From Opisthorchis felineus (Eukaryota > Platyhelminthes > Trematoda > Opisthorchiida > Opisthorchiidae), in the NCBI GenBank assembly GCA_004794785.1, contig SJOL01009565.1:15751-79750 (forward strand): a stretch of 64,000 nucleotides of DNA, in the 5' to 3' direction. Positions 33,855-44,682 of the stretch are shown in pieces. Within the stretch, counting starts at the first letter, position 1. The number at the start of each line of letters is the position of its first letter. The position numbers were made by a program, and so were the translations under genes. The notes beneath the pieces are model-generated. The model was not told the DNA's origin. It saw nothing but the letters and a program-made list of their open reading frames with translations, and searched no databases.

Positions 33855-34430
33855 AACTGAATCTGCTGCGCAAGGCAGCCTCATGTTTTGGTTGGTACTA
33901 TATTCGAGATGCGCTTCAAGAAGAGCGAAACCAATTGTGGGCTGCCGAAGTGTCTCCAGCAACCTACTGAGTAGTGTATTACTTTGAGAAAATGTATTAC
34001 GATATCTCGAATATTGTACCAAATGAAACATAAGGCGCTCTGGTGCAGCACATTCAGCTGAAGCGAATCACTCTTAACGAGAGATTCAGCTGGATTCAGA
34101 TGAGTCTCCTGTCAGAACCAACTTCGTGTTCAAATGAAGGTTTCTGTTGCAATCAGTTCAGCTTGGGTTCAAGTGGAACATAAGGTTGAGGGAAATTCGG
34201 GGACTACGCCTACGTGAAGTGCTTTAAGGAGGGCGGAACCGGTCGTGTGTTGTCGAATAGTTTTATGCAACCTTAGGAGTAGTGTGTTATGTCTAGACAA
34301 GAACGCACTGCGACATCTCGAATATCGTACCAAATGAAAAATGAGGCACCTTGGATCCTCAATAAACGAGAGATGCAGTTGGATTCAGTTAAGTCTCCTG
34401 TGCAAATGAGAGCATTTGGCTTCCACTTAT
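33855..34430 (+). repeat. M repeats, direct tandem dimer
   Basis: CGATATCTCGAATATTGTACC starts at 34,000 and CGACATCTCGAATATCGTACC at 34,311, each followed by AATGAAACAT or AATGAAAAAT and AACGAGAGA. The period is thus about 311 bp in direct order. Ribozyme segments lie at about 33,905-33,945 (only the GCGAAACC half left) and 34,225-34,258 (GTGAAGTGC in place of CTGATGAGC, GGAAC in place of GAAAC), also about 320 bp apart. Confidence 0.8.
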
Positions 34431-35954
34431 TGGGATACATTTATTTTTAACAGCTGGCAGCTGTCGGTCGAAGCCAAGGAAGGAATGATGGCACTGCAAC
34501 ACGCTGTTGCTGCGGCGTAGTCAACGCAAAGAAGCTGTTTTAGGTTACGAACACCTTAGTCAGGTTACACGTGAGAAAATTAGCTCCGTTGCCTCTTGTA
34601 AGCTCCTTATTGGTGCACTATTCAGCGGTAGAAACAAAACATTCCTAGACCACGCGTTAACATGAATGACTCTCAGTCGGATCCAGCTTGGTTCTGTGCT
34701 TAGCTGGTCTTCGTGACAGTTTATCCAGCTCGAACAGACTTTCGGTTTCGACCCGTTCAGCAAGCCTAGCGAATGTAGTACGAGTGGTTTGTTATGCCAT
34801 GCTTCGTTTTTCTACAAACCTAGCGCGCATGTATCCAAGCCCAGACCGTCGATCCACACACAGGTCTAATTACTGGCACGTTGTCACTGACGCAAATCAG
34901 GCCGGGTGATCTAAGCGTTCAGTAGCGCGTTTACCACGTGAAATGCACGTCTTATCGATCCGCCAGGACTTCCAACGGTCTCGTTGCCAGCGCGAGCGTA
35001 CGGAACGACATGGTTGCTTGCGTCTGATTGGCGCAACTCGCAGTTAGGCGGACAAGCCAGACGGAGCTAACAAAGCAGACAGTGACGCTTACCTATCGAT
35101 CGACGACCCGTTTTCGATCAACCCACGCGCAACGCTCTACCTTGGCTAGCGGAGCCAAGGTACCATATCGACTGCACAGTCAGACCGTTACTGAGCTTGG
35201 TCTGACCTTCAGGCATGAAGTCATGTGATTAAATGGGTGAAATTGCACGGAGAAACTGCACGGAGCGTCAAAATTTATCTCGGTTACCCACCGTATTCTT
35301 ACGGGCAACAATAAACCTGTCGAATGTTTACGGTCTGAGTTCAGGAAGACAGTCGATCATGAACGGCTGTCCATTATGCAACACATTTATCTGTGTTGTG
35401 TTTTGGACACCTGGTCACCGGAAACATCCATTAGAAAAATAAACCAGCTGAGGCATTACCGTCGTATCGCGAACAGTGACCCTTTGTCCGCTCAAAGTTC
35501 ACAAGAAATGGGTTTGGAATCGCGGGCGTTTCGGTCCACAGTAACAAAAGATAATTAAAAACGGTCAGAACGTACACCAGAAGGATTCTGCATCCTGGAT
35601 CATTAAAAATAATTGTTGCATGAGTGGATTCAGGGTAGTGTGTATTTCCGTACTCATATAGTACCTAGACGCTAAGTGGGGGGTCGTTGGTTCGTGGTCA
35701 CCTCTAGGAAGATTTTCTCTGTTACTACGCTTAGTTTCACCTTGCATTTCAACAATTACGCTGATAGATGTACTTTACTTTCGTTAGCACTAAAGATTCG
35801 CATTAGTTGTATTCTGTCATACTTTGTCCCACTGACTGCCAGCAGCACGAGCCATAGTGTGTCCGTCCAACTGTGTGGTTGGCCCGAAGGTTGTACCTGC
35901 GTCTTTGGCTCTGTTACCGCTTCCCGTCTATACTCTTGACTGTTTCATCGAGAA
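34431..35954. other. No recognisable feature
   Basis: Several short overlapping frames, none recognised. Composition appears somewhat richer in CG dinucleotides around 34,900-35,170 than in the flanks, but I did not count it. Confidence 0.5.
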
Positions 35955-36258
35955 GGGACTGCGGCGTAGCTTGGTGGATGCCATGCACACTCAAGCAACT
36001 AATTGAGCTATACTGAGGGATGCTAATTCAACATCCACAGTCTCTCCTACCAGGTTGTTCAGTGGATAGAGGTCTGAGAAAGTATTCTGGTCTTCCAGGC
36101 TGGGGATTGGAACAAGTGTGGCCATCTAATCCTTAACATTTGGCCAATTCGAGAAGTCTCATGCTGCACTACCGTCAGGCTTTCGAGACAAAGTTTCTAG
36201 CTGAGGACCCTAATAATCGTCCTGTTTGGGTTTTGGCAACCTGAAAGTATCTCAATCC
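35955..36258 (+). mobile_element. S3 SINE-like repeat, copy 1
   Basis: It aligns along its length with 49,241-49,563: GCTTGGTGGATGCC, TTGAGCTATACT, then CCAGGTTGTTCAGTGGATAG and AGGTCTGAG, CTTCCAGGCTGGGGATTGGAACA, and AGGACCCTAATAATCGTCCTG, broken into blocks by small indels. The TTCAGTGGATAGAGG and GGATTGGAACA stretches sit where A and B boxes of a tRNA-derived head would be, though both are degenerate. The 3' part (TTGGCAACCTGAAAGTATC) matches the body of S1. Confidence 0.7.
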
Positions 36259-36446
36259 ATATATAGCCAAAAACCTCCCGAATAAAAGTACCCTCATGCG
36301 ACACCAGCCTCTAGGGTGGGTTGCCTTATTTTCTCCCTGTGACAGGGTGGATAAGCGAAAACATGCAACTTTTGGCGCTTCGATCTTTTTCATTGATATC
36401 TCCTAATTATCATCCTGTTGCATTTGGCATTCACACCTATGTTTAT

Positions 36447-36512
36447 CCCTGAGCTCAAGATAGCTCAGTGGTTAAGGCACACTGGCGCACAACCCTGGTT
36501 CATCGAAAGGAA
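36447..36512 (+). mobile_element. S1 SINE head fragment
   Basis: GAGCTCAAGATAGCTCAGTG followed by GTTAAGG matches the minus-strand head of the 62.4 kb S1 copy almost base for base (A box region). A CCTGGTTCATCGA stretch stands near the B-box position. The S1 body does not follow. Confidence 0.55.
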
Positions 36513-37249
36513 TAGTGAGAACAAATCACCCTCTTGTCCACAGTTCATGTATAGTCATAATAACAGGTGACTTCAGTGAGCAGATGGGGGACCTTATTTC
36601 ATCAGAGACATGCATTGGTGGTTTGTCTAATGTGGACGCAAAACGCGGTGATAATGATGAGTGTCTTTTGCAGCATTGAACCGACCACTATTTTTTTCTG
36701 AGCACTACCGAGTTTAGAGGCAATGGGTAACGTTGTGCCACCTGGTGTCCCCCTACCGCTGAGCAGTCTTGGAGTCAAGTTGACCATATCACCATCAGCT
36801 AATGATGGCGCGGTTAAACTCTTGGATGCCTATTGCTGTGAAGCACACGGATCGCTTCAGATCTCGCCCTTGTTCGATGCAGGTTTTCATTAACTTCTTC
36901 CGGTAAACCTCAGAAACTACCTCCTCATCTAGCAGCAGAAACTCACTGTGAGCTATAAGTTACAGGAACTGGACGAAGCCTACAATGCAGCCCACTACAA
37001 GTGACCTCGTCAGAGGACATTGTCATTAGCTAAGATGAGATAACAGCCGCTACAGGTGACTCTCAGAACTCTGCTCCTGGGGTTTCGAAGTGCGTACATA
37101 ACAGTCACTGGATCTCAGAAAGGTCACTACCACACACTGATGCGAGATGCTCTATCCCCTCGGGCCCAGAGTACGATTCAACTAGGCGGTCGGTTTGATG
37201 ACAGTTCAAACGTAGCCTGTGTGTGGACAGAGTGGCATGATGGGTCCAG

Positions 37250-37627
37250 GAGGTTCAAGAAATGAAAGAGGCCATTACAGTTGGGAATGAATGGAAGCTG
37301 TTTCAGCCAATTCGCAGAACGGGACTTCAAAGACTTCCTTAAGTAAGTTAAACAAACATAATGCTGGGAACCTGATATATAATAAGTTCCAGCGTCTAGA
37401 TCTTTGTGCAGAATACTTTCAAAAACAGTTTGGTTGGCATCTTGCTTCTTTGCTTGTCTTTTATTCAACCCACTCATTTTGAGCCGCGATCTGTGAATTT
37501 ACATTCTCTAACAATTTCTGAAGCACTAGTACGTCTTTCTGCCTTGGAACGCCGTCGGGCTGTTGGACCAGATGAACTTACTCAGAGTTGTTTAAAGATG
37601 CAGGGAAATATTTGTGTCTCACTTTGA
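37250..37627 (+). pseudogene. LINE 2 linker and RT fingers
   Basis: MKEAITVGNEWKLFQPIRRTG (about 37,263-37,326) begins the linker. The frame at 37,406-37,627 then gives FEPRSVNLHSLTISEALVRL and LERRRAVGPDEL, the start of the RT in this family. Frame changes separate the two. The Met at 37,406 is not a real start. Confidence 0.8.
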
Positions 37628-37639
37628 CTAGGTTAATCC

Positions 37640-38650
37640 TACGTATATGGGAACAGGAATGTGTTTCAGGAAGTTTGCTCCACTCCATGCTCATACCAGT
37701 GTTGAAGAAAGCTACGCCAACCATAGGGCTATGGGCCCCATGCATATCGTAACACGGCTATTGGCCTCTCTTCTATTGCTACGCTTATCTTCGTCACTTC
37801 AGCATCAAACAAAAGTTCGACCCTACAGAGGGTGCACATGGTTACACTACTTCAGTGGCTTGAGCAGCGCCATGTATACCGCCAAGCCAGAGTCCTCGAC
37901 TTTAAGTGAGGCTTCGACTCTGTGGACTGACTGACCCTTCTAAATATTCCTGACCAGGAAGGAATGCCCCTGAGCTTCCTAAACATTCCTTTTGCACTGT
38001 ATTTCCATACATCTGGAGAAGTTAGTGTGTACAGTGAACTGTCTATAAGAGTCCTCACAACCAATGAAGTTCATCATTGCTGTTCCCTCTCCTCTTTTAT
38101 TCATCTTCGTCATTGGCGTCATCATGGAGTGCACACTCGAAGGAACAATGAATCGAGGTATCGAAATCAAAAAGATTGATAAACTTTGAGTGTGCGGGCG
38201 ATATCGTCCCATTGTTTGACGCTTATCTGTCCCCGCGCGGATTTTGAACAGAATATCCGAAGTGGTCTCATGTTTCCGCATGCATTTTTCAACTGTGAAA
38301 TGCAAAGTTTTGTTTCACGGTTCCCCATCATCTTGTGTTTTTCTAAAACTGCAAAATGAGGAGCTTAAGTTTGTTGATCGGTTCACGTAACTTCGTAGCT
38401 GCATAAATTGTGATCGTACTGCACAAATGAACTCAGTGCGCGGATACCGAAAGCGAAGGAAGCTTTCATCCCCTGTTTCGTTGTGTATGGCATCGGAAAC
38501 GAATTTAGCTAAATCTAAAGGACTGCGTATACAAGACGTTTAAATGTAAGGGCTGTATTACTCTATGATTGTGAGACTTCGTCGCTCCAATCCGAGGACC
38601 TTAGGCATCTTCATTCATTACCTCCGCAGCATAGAAAGAGTTAGCTGATT
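37640..38650 (+). pseudogene. LINE 2 reverse transcriptase (heavily frameshifted)
   Basis: Visible blocks: LRIWEQEC (37,637 on), FKxGFDSVD (37,898-37,927, with a TGA at 37,907-37,909), LYFHTSGEVSVYSELS (about 37,995-38,045), a PSPLLFIFVIGVIMECTLEG block (about 38,085-38,137), then FECAGDIVPLF in place of LEYADDIV. In the C motif the first Asp codon is GGC (38,197-38,199), so the catalytic pair is broken. Further on are MHFSTVKCKVL, ELKFVDRFT and SEDLRHL with an LRSIERV-like end reaching the LTR. No activity is possible from this copy. Confidence 0.85.
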
Positions 38651-38655
38651 GAAAT

Positions 38656-38778
38656 TGTGATGAACATGATTGATGCTCTATTCACTGCTCTATTCATCAT
38701 TCTCTTGTTTTAATAATCCAAGTGCTGTATACACACATCAATTTGAATACATACGCGCTACTCGTTACACCGTGCTGA
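38656..38778 (+). repeat. 5' LTR, truncated at its 3' side
   Basis: Matches the right LTR from TGTGATGAAC to GTGCTGA (about 90% identity by eye), then stops matching at 38,779, where RT coding sequence begins a few bases later. About 65 bp of LTR and all of the leader are missing. Confidence 0.85.
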
Positions 38779-38785
38779 CCACACT

Positions 38786-39500
38786 TTTGCAGTTCCATCA
38801 CTCTCATATCTTGTCTACATTGTGGATGCCAGTGGTTTTAAACCCGATACAAACAGTGTGTCTTCTTTAGTAAATGCGCCATCACCAACCAGTCTACAAG
38901 AACTCCGTTCTGTCCTAGGAGCACTTCAGTATTATTCTCGTTTTGTTCCTAATTTTGCTAAACATGGAAGTTGATTGTTTGATGACATATCTGCCAGTCA
39001 ACTTTCTTGGTCCTCCAACCATGAAAAGACGTTGCATGCATTATTTGGTCATCCTCAAACTTCAGGTGTTTTGAGACCATTTTCCGCCAAACATAATTCG
39101 ACCATCATTACTGAGGCTTCTCCCACTGGAATAGGAGCAATCCTTGAACTGTGTGACAGACCGGTGGTCTGCATTTCCCGTCGACTCTCAAAAGCCGAAC
39201 TTGGGTATTCTCAAACTCAATGAGAAACACTTGCGGTATATTGGGCTGTCAAATGGCTCCGTAAGTATCTTTTTGGATGAAACTTTACGATTGTTACTGA
39301 CCACGAGGCCTTAAGGTTCCTGTAGCATCCTACAAAATCTCTAGCGAAGTCATCTGGTGCTGTGGTGCAACGGTGGATTGCACTGAGTTCGTATACCTAC
39401 ACGATTGTTCACCGTAGTGCAAAGATGATTGCCCGTGCCGATTTCTTATCCAGCATTCCATTGTGCTACTCTGATTCAAACAATTCAGATTGCTTATTGA
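38786..39500 (+). pseudogene. gypsy pol: end of RT plus RNase H
   Basis: Reading starts mid-domain with FAVPSLSYLVYIVDASGF (from 38,786), then ELRSVLGALQYYSRFVPNF (RT thumb/connection). The RNase H domain follows: ITEASPTGIGAILE, RPVVCISRRLSKAELGYSQTQ, AVYWAVKWLRKYLFG, IVTDHEALRFL and a HRSAKMIARADFLSS end. In-frame stops lie at 38,972, 39,221, 39,278 and 39,323. The first RNase H catalytic residue, normally Asp in the DAS motif, is Glu (GAG at 39,113-39,115). All this stays in one frame, so decay here is mostly by point changes. Confidence 0.92.
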
Positions 39501-39882
39501 TTCAACTATTACCAGTCAAGCGGGTTGTGCTTGTTGCTGATACTAGAAGATATTTTGCTCCCATTTTTTCTGCCCTGCGACGTTGCTGGACGCAGTAAGA
39601 GCGACGTCGATTTCCTGAATTTTACTGTCGCCGCGAAAGTTTGTCCATTACTCCGGATGGTTTGTTGTGCTTTGAGGATAGAGTTTTCAGTCCACCGACT
39701 CAGCGAGCGGCTGTTCTTGCAGATTTGCACTCTGGTCATCTGGGTGTTGATAAAATGAAATCTCTTGCACGCTTGTCATGCTGGTGGTCGCAACTAGATG
39801 CTGACATAAGGTATACTGCTAAAAATTGTGTTAAATATACACACAAGATTCATAGCAAATCTTCACAGTGGTACACGTAACT
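39500..39882 (+). pseudogene. gypsy pol: integrase zinc-binding region
   Basis: Same frame as RNase H, with a stop at 39,596-39,598. Blocks: FPEFYCRRESLSITPDGLL, RVFSPPTQRAAVLADLHSGH and LGVDKMKSLARLSCWW. The HHCC zinc finger is visible as LHSGH followed by CVKY. The second Cys of the CxxC pair is Tyr (39,836-39,838), so the finger should be broken. The reading shifts frame near 39,875. Confidence 0.88.
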
Positions 39883-40247
39883 GTGAAACATTTCAACGAG
39901 TTCATGCCGACTACTGCGGTCCTTTTCTCGGTAAATACTACGCTTTAATTGTTATTGACACATATTCACGTTGGCCTAAAGTTTTTCTAACTACTTCTCC
40001 AAATGATGAATTCACACAACAAGCATTGAGGAAAGTATTCAGTCATGAAGGTGTACCAACTGCTTTGGTCACTGACAACGGCATACACTTTACTGCAAAA
40101 TCCCTCGAGGAATGGTTAAGAGGCCTTGGATGCCGAAATCTGTTTACTGCTCCACGACATCCCCAGTGGAATGGGCTTGCTCAGAATTTTGTGGGAACAC
40201 TGAAATCTTTTATCACTTCATTCTCTTCTTCTCTTTCATGGAATTAG
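39875..40247 (+). pseudogene. gypsy pol: integrase catalytic core
   Basis: FQRVHADYCGPF has the first catalytic Asp (39,909-39,911), IDTYSRWPKV follows, and LVTDNG has the second (40,074-40,076). Exactly 35 residues later, where DD35E needs Glu, the codon is CAG (Gln, 40,182-40,184) in the context HPQWNGLAQNF. The core is otherwise continuous over about 120 codons, making it the best-preserved domain of the element. The frame ends at 40,245-40,247; the downstream reading continues in another frame. Confidence 0.92.
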
Positions 40248-40720
40248 ACTGCGGAATCGATAATTTTCTAATGCAATACAGGACTGCCGTTCATTCAGTT
40301 ACTGGGATGAGTCCCGCGATTCTTTTTAACTCTTGCTCGTTGGCTCTCGACTGTGCCAAAACGTCTGATGTTACGTTTTTCAAGGGTAATTATTTACAGC
40401 CTGCTACAGGAATAATACCTTCATCAAATGGCAAACTTATGGTCACAATTCTCGATTTGGATTATCTCTCTTGTCACCGGAGACACATCGATCAGTTTGA
40501 GTTTAATACCAGAGGTCAGTCTGTTAACGGTACTGCTGCTGTTTCAACTACGAATGAATCCTTTGTAGATGATCTTATTGTATCTGAACAAAACGTTATC
40601 TCTGAAGAACATACTACCTGTGAAGAACCGGAAGTTTCCAATCCGAGAAGATCCGAAAGATTACGATCAAGACCACCACTGAACTATAACCATCCACATG
40701 CTCATTCAAGGTGTGGCGGA
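40238..40720 (+). pseudogene. gypsy pol: C-terminal region of integrase
   Basis: After a frameshift near 40,240 the reading resumes with ELDCGIDNFLMQYRTAVHS and VTGMSPAILF (end of the core), then TFFKGNYLQPATGII, GKLMVTILDLDYLSCHRRHI with DQFEF, and an acidic stretch before RRSERLRSRPPLNY and HSRCGGCDE. The pol frame runs into the LTR and stops at 40,841-40,843. The 243-codon frame starting at 40,112 includes about 42 codons of out-of-frame integrase, so that Met is not a start. Confidence 0.88.
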
Positions 40721-40909
40721 TGTGATGAACACGATCGATGCTCTATTCACTGCTCTATTCATTATTCTCTTGTTTTAATATTCCAAGTGCTGTATACACA
40801 CATCAATTTGAATACGTACGTACCAATTGTTACGCTGTGCTGAATTCTGAATTCTGAATTTCTAGTTCATTTGGTCATACTGATATACGTGCTAAACTCA
40901 ATTTCTACA
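40721..40909 (+). repeat. 3' LTR
   Basis: Starts TGTGATGAAC directly after a purine-rich GGTGTGGCGGA that may be the polypurine tract. It contains a small tandem of ATTCTGA (about 40,842-40,860). The end at TTCTACA (40,909) is inferred from the usual CA terminus and is not confirmed, because the left LTR is truncated before this point. Confidence 0.75.
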
Positions 40910-41224
40910 GACATGTACTATCTACGTTTAGTTGCCGCTGTCGCGCTAGGTAAGTGATTTTTTTCTACCGGGACAAGTTAACAGAAAATGGTCATTTTGA
41001 CTGTTCATTCTTGGGTTGAAAAGCGCTCAGTATTTTGTGATGTGCTTACAACTGGACCGGCTAGCACCAAACAGGAAGTGACCTTTATTTCATTTCTGCA
41101 TGAAAACAATTGGCAGATGAAAGCTGTAAACGTACAAAGAAGCAAAACGGTCAAAATAACTGTCCAACTAATGTGCTCTTAAAAAACGTCCCTTTCAAAA
41201 GGAAAGGAATCTGGGGAAGTACAG
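40910..41224. other. No recognisable feature
   Basis: LINE 2 sequence does not resume after the LTR, so the flank beyond the LTR element was either deleted or replaced. One 64-codon frame (40,988-41,182) is unrecognised. Confidence 0.5.
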
Positions 41225-41665
41225 TAATTTGCAAATGAAGTTGCTGTCACGAGGGACTGAATTTCACTTGAATCTCTCATCTATGGCATTCTTCAACTGA
41301 GCATGTTGCACAAAAGCTGCTTCGTGTTTCAGTTGGCCCGATATTGGAAATTTTTAGTATACTTCCCTGACGGAACGTGCTGCTAAGAGGGTTACCGGAG
41401 CCCCCTGGACCACCCATGACCGGTTTTGACCTTCTTTGGACTCATCTGGTTATCCCACTGGCTTATCCCATTGGTTAAATGAGTGTACTGCATACACGCC
41501 GCTTTATGTTTCACTCAGAGTGGTACCCAAGATATCGAAACACTTCTCAAGCTAAGACACTATGCATAATATTAAAATTCTTCGACAGCTGGACACCGGT
41601 CTTGCCCTTTTGAGACTTGTCAGTTGGTTTAGTCGCCGAATTCATATCAGTCCTACTTTGCAACT
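41225..41665 (-). repeat. M repeats, two degraded units
   Basis: Blocks of the M unit occur in order: TTTGCAAATGAAG, CTTCAACTGAGCATGTTGCAC, GTTTCAGTTGG and CCGATATTGG. A first ribozyme segment follows at 41,408-41,455 (minus strand CAGATGA and AAAAC, core lost). A second degraded set comes next (GTTTCAC, AAGATATCGAAAC, TTCGACAGC) with a ribozyme segment at 41,588-41,632. The two ribozyme segments are only about 180 bp apart, so one unit has an internal deletion. Confidence 0.75.
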
Positions 41666-42019
41666 GAGCGTTTCATTTGAGCCCTCCCCCATTAGCATCG
41701 TCTCAATTTACAACTGAGTCTTTCATGTTGACTTTGGTCAGTTATGACCCCAAAACGTTTTAAAAAACAAACTGAAGGTATTATGGAGGAAGTATCGTTT
41801 TATGGAAAACTTTGAGAGAACATCAGAATGACTTGAAAATATGTGACTGTTTGCGACGGTTTCAGCTTGAAACGTTAGGCCTACATTTAAGGGGTTTTGA
41901 TGCATGTTGCTCACCTTATCAAAATAAGACTTGATTCACGTGAACTTAATGGACGCAGATGAAGAATATTCAACCCTAACAGGTTTCTTTTTACCATAAC
42001 CGGTAAGTAGGTTCATACA
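41666..42019. other. No recognisable feature
   Basis: AT-rich sequence with no repeat or frame that I recognise. Confidence 0.5.
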
Positions 42020-42176
42020 GAGTGACTCGGCGTTGATTGAAGCCTCGAGAATCGAATCCGACCCCGGCATCTCGACTACTCCCGTCTTGGCTCGGGCAAC
42101 TTGGCCGTATCCCAGTCATCGTTCTTCCTTCAGGTGGCATGGCGACTAGGCACCGAAAGGGTTTCACAGCTGAACG
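42020..42176 (+). mobile_element. S1 SINE copy with shortened head
   Basis: A contracted head (GTGACTCGGCG...GAGAATCGAATCCGACC) leads into the S1 body: CTCGGGCAACTTGGCCGTATC, CCTTCAGGTGGCATGG and TAGGCACCGAAAGGG, ending near ACAGCTGAACG. The B-box-like AATCGAATCC is kept and the A box is partly deleted. Confidence 0.75.
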
Positions 42177-44682
42177 TCTTTTTTAATCCGTGCCCCTGAC
42201 TATGAATTGGACGTGGTTGAAGTTATCAGACAAAGTTGGCGTATGGATTTTTTGCGGCCATCTATAGATTTCATGTATTTCTCACAAATGCCATTGTGCT
42301 CAAGAAATATCTACTCCATTCACTGAGAGCAACTGTCGAAACGGTTATATGGGCAACTACAATGCTGCACTCATGTACATTGAAAACCAAATTCAGTCTT
42401 CGTCCATGATGCGAAGAATGCCTGGAAACAAATCTGGTCGTTTATCCACAGGCTGCTACTCACGGACATAAAGTTATCCTGCAAATATCCCATAATATAC
42501 ATAGTGTTTTCGAAGCAGATTCTATGGTCATGAAACTAGTGTATACAGCAAATTCATGCTTGTGATATGCTTTGTCATCGATTGTTTTGACCATCTCGGC
42601 TTCCCTACATCTGGCATCACTTGGATTGGAACTGATTAGCAGTCACATGATCTCACGCCACAGATCGCGCAGAGCGCATTTTATGCTCAGTCAAGCTCCG
42701 AGGCCTGCAGCCATCGGGGTCTACATCGAACTGTCGCAATAGTTGCAGCCTCCATGCGTTGTGCGACGCTTGGTCTGAGATCGGGTCACAACTGCCAGAT
42801 TCCATTCATGCCGCAACAACTAATTGACGCTGAAACGAGGCGACGGTCTTTGTGATTGTCCTAGGTGGCTAACCAATCACTACGCATGTTCCGGGGGACA
42901 AGGAACAACACGAAAGAAAGCCTGAAAGCATAAGACCTTTGGAAGCCATCACCATACATGCTGGGTGCACGTAAGCTCCATCGACTCATCTCAGCAGCAG
43001 AGTTAGCCAATTTATGTATCACAGGTTATCTGTTACCATTTATTGGATGAACAATGAGTTTCACCTTCGGTAACGCAAATGGCTAGGTGTCTTGCCACTG
43101 GGTTTTACTCAAAGAACAGACGAATGCCGTCAACTGCAGACAAGTCGGCTTATCCGAATTAGAGGAACACGGCATTGTCCACAGACAAAATTGGGGTCAG
43201 ATCAAATACTGGTTCTGGCGTTCTGCCACCAAGATACATCAAGACACGACTCTGTATTGCAGCCCGACAGATACGGAGTGTCGCCGCCAGTTGAGTAAAT
43301 ACGTGCACTTCGGAAATTGATGTTTCAGTGAGCATGAAGACCCGAAGACAGGCCCGACATCCAGACGAAATCCTGTACCTAACGGACTGCCACGGTGCCC
43401 CACCCTCGTTGCAATTGTAATTGCTAGGCATGTGGGATTTCGTCCACAATAAAAACGGTCTGTTGATTGTGTCTGGTTAGTCGCAGTAAGGTTAGAGAAG
43501 GAATTACTTCTTCAGGCCTCCCTAGGAGATTACCTATCCTAAATGGAGCACCTATACGGCAAACTGTGGCTGACGAGGAATGCCACTGTAAACAATTCAT
43601 GAGCTTTCCACGGGTCTCTTTCAGGGACCATCTGATAACCGAAAAAACAGAGTTGTGTGGCTTAATTGTGACCGAAAAGTCATAACTGGGTGCTAGCGCA
43701 CTCCTCCTGTGAACAGTTCTGTGTGGGTTCATTTAACTTTGTTGACATCCAAGGGACGTTCCACATCAGCCATCAACAGGTGACTTTATCCAATAAGCGG
43801 TAATGGCTGTCGTGATGTTTTACTTACATCCGGCATGCCATAAACACTTTTTGTTACACGTGGCTTCCTTCCAGGTCGGTTTTGGTTCTTCCTTTATCCA
43901 GTGGATGGTAGGGTGGGATTCAGCAGCAGTTCAACATCGTAACACCATATCAAACAGGTGCTTCCCAACTCAAATCACGAGCTGCCACCACGTCATCTTA
44001 CGGATTTTTGAGGCGTGGTCCCGTTACAAATACTTCCAGCTATATTCTCCCCAATCCAAACGAGTCATTTTAGAGGATCCTAGTGCGTCTTGGTACATAC
44101 CCATAGAACGAATGGATAACCTATAACTCCAGAGTGGTTCTCCAATGTTATTGGAAGGAAACCCCCTGAAGGCTGAGTCAGCATGAGGTGCATTGCTCAT
44201 CGGAGGCGTGTTCATAAAGTGAGGAGGGGATGTTTTTTGGTGATTTTAGCTTTTGGGCACCCACCAAACCATGGCATCCAAAAGCATCGAAAAAGGCGTA
44301 TAAATTTAATGAACAGGATCGTCACATTCGTCATCAAACTCACGGAATTCACTGGCAGTCGTGGTTAAGAGAAGAGTAGCGATAGCCCTCGATTGTTCCT
44401 GTATTGTATGTATCACGTATTGAACTGTTGCAGAGTTACGTGTCGGCTGTTCACAGTAAGTCGCCCTTTGGCCCCACAGATGACCTGTTTTGCATTTCTA
44501 CCATTCTGTACTCGTGTTTTCCAAGGCGTGAGAGGGGATTAGGTGTTTCACAGGAACAGCAGAAGGGTACGGAAATGGTATTAGCAACCTTTAACTGTTC
44601 GTAGACTTATAGACGATTAGGATCAAACTATTCCCCAGTTGCTGATGGATGAAACTATTTCGCTTAAGAAGGAAATGGATTT
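42177..44682. other. No recognisable feature
   Basis: Frames up to 107 codons (43,803-44,126) are unrecognised. There is no repeat shared with the rest of the window until the right arm of the inverted duplication. Confidence 0.5.

Larger units (their letters stand above)
37060..38655 (+). mobile_element. LINE copy 2, truncated by an LTR element
   Basis: The copy runs from the endonuclease-RT linker through the RT to the region just after it, then stops at the first base of the LTR at 38,656. Blocks appear in the expected order but in all three frames: HWISERSL (about 37,108), SGPEYDSTRRSV, VGNEWKLFQPIRRTG, LERRRAVGPDEL, RT palm and FVDRFT. Its sequence differs from the 6.9 kb copy, so it is another subfamily. 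Upstream of 37,060 (36,860-37,060) faint matches to the endonuclease end may exist. Confidence 0.88.
38656..40909 (+). mobile_element. Ty3/gypsy LTR retrotransposon, internally deleted
   Basis: Left LTR (38,656) and right LTR (40,721) both begin TGTGATGAAC and match over 123 bp with about 12 differences. Between them only the end of RT, RNase H, integrase and the pol C-terminus remain, in correct order. Gag, protease and most of RT, plus the primer-binding site, are missing because the left LTR is joined directly to RT near 38,779. The pol reading is broken by four stops and two frameshifts. It resembles the CsRn1-type gypsy elements of trematodes. It sits inside LINE 2, so it is younger than that insertion. 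No clear target-site duplication was found. Confidence 0.93.
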
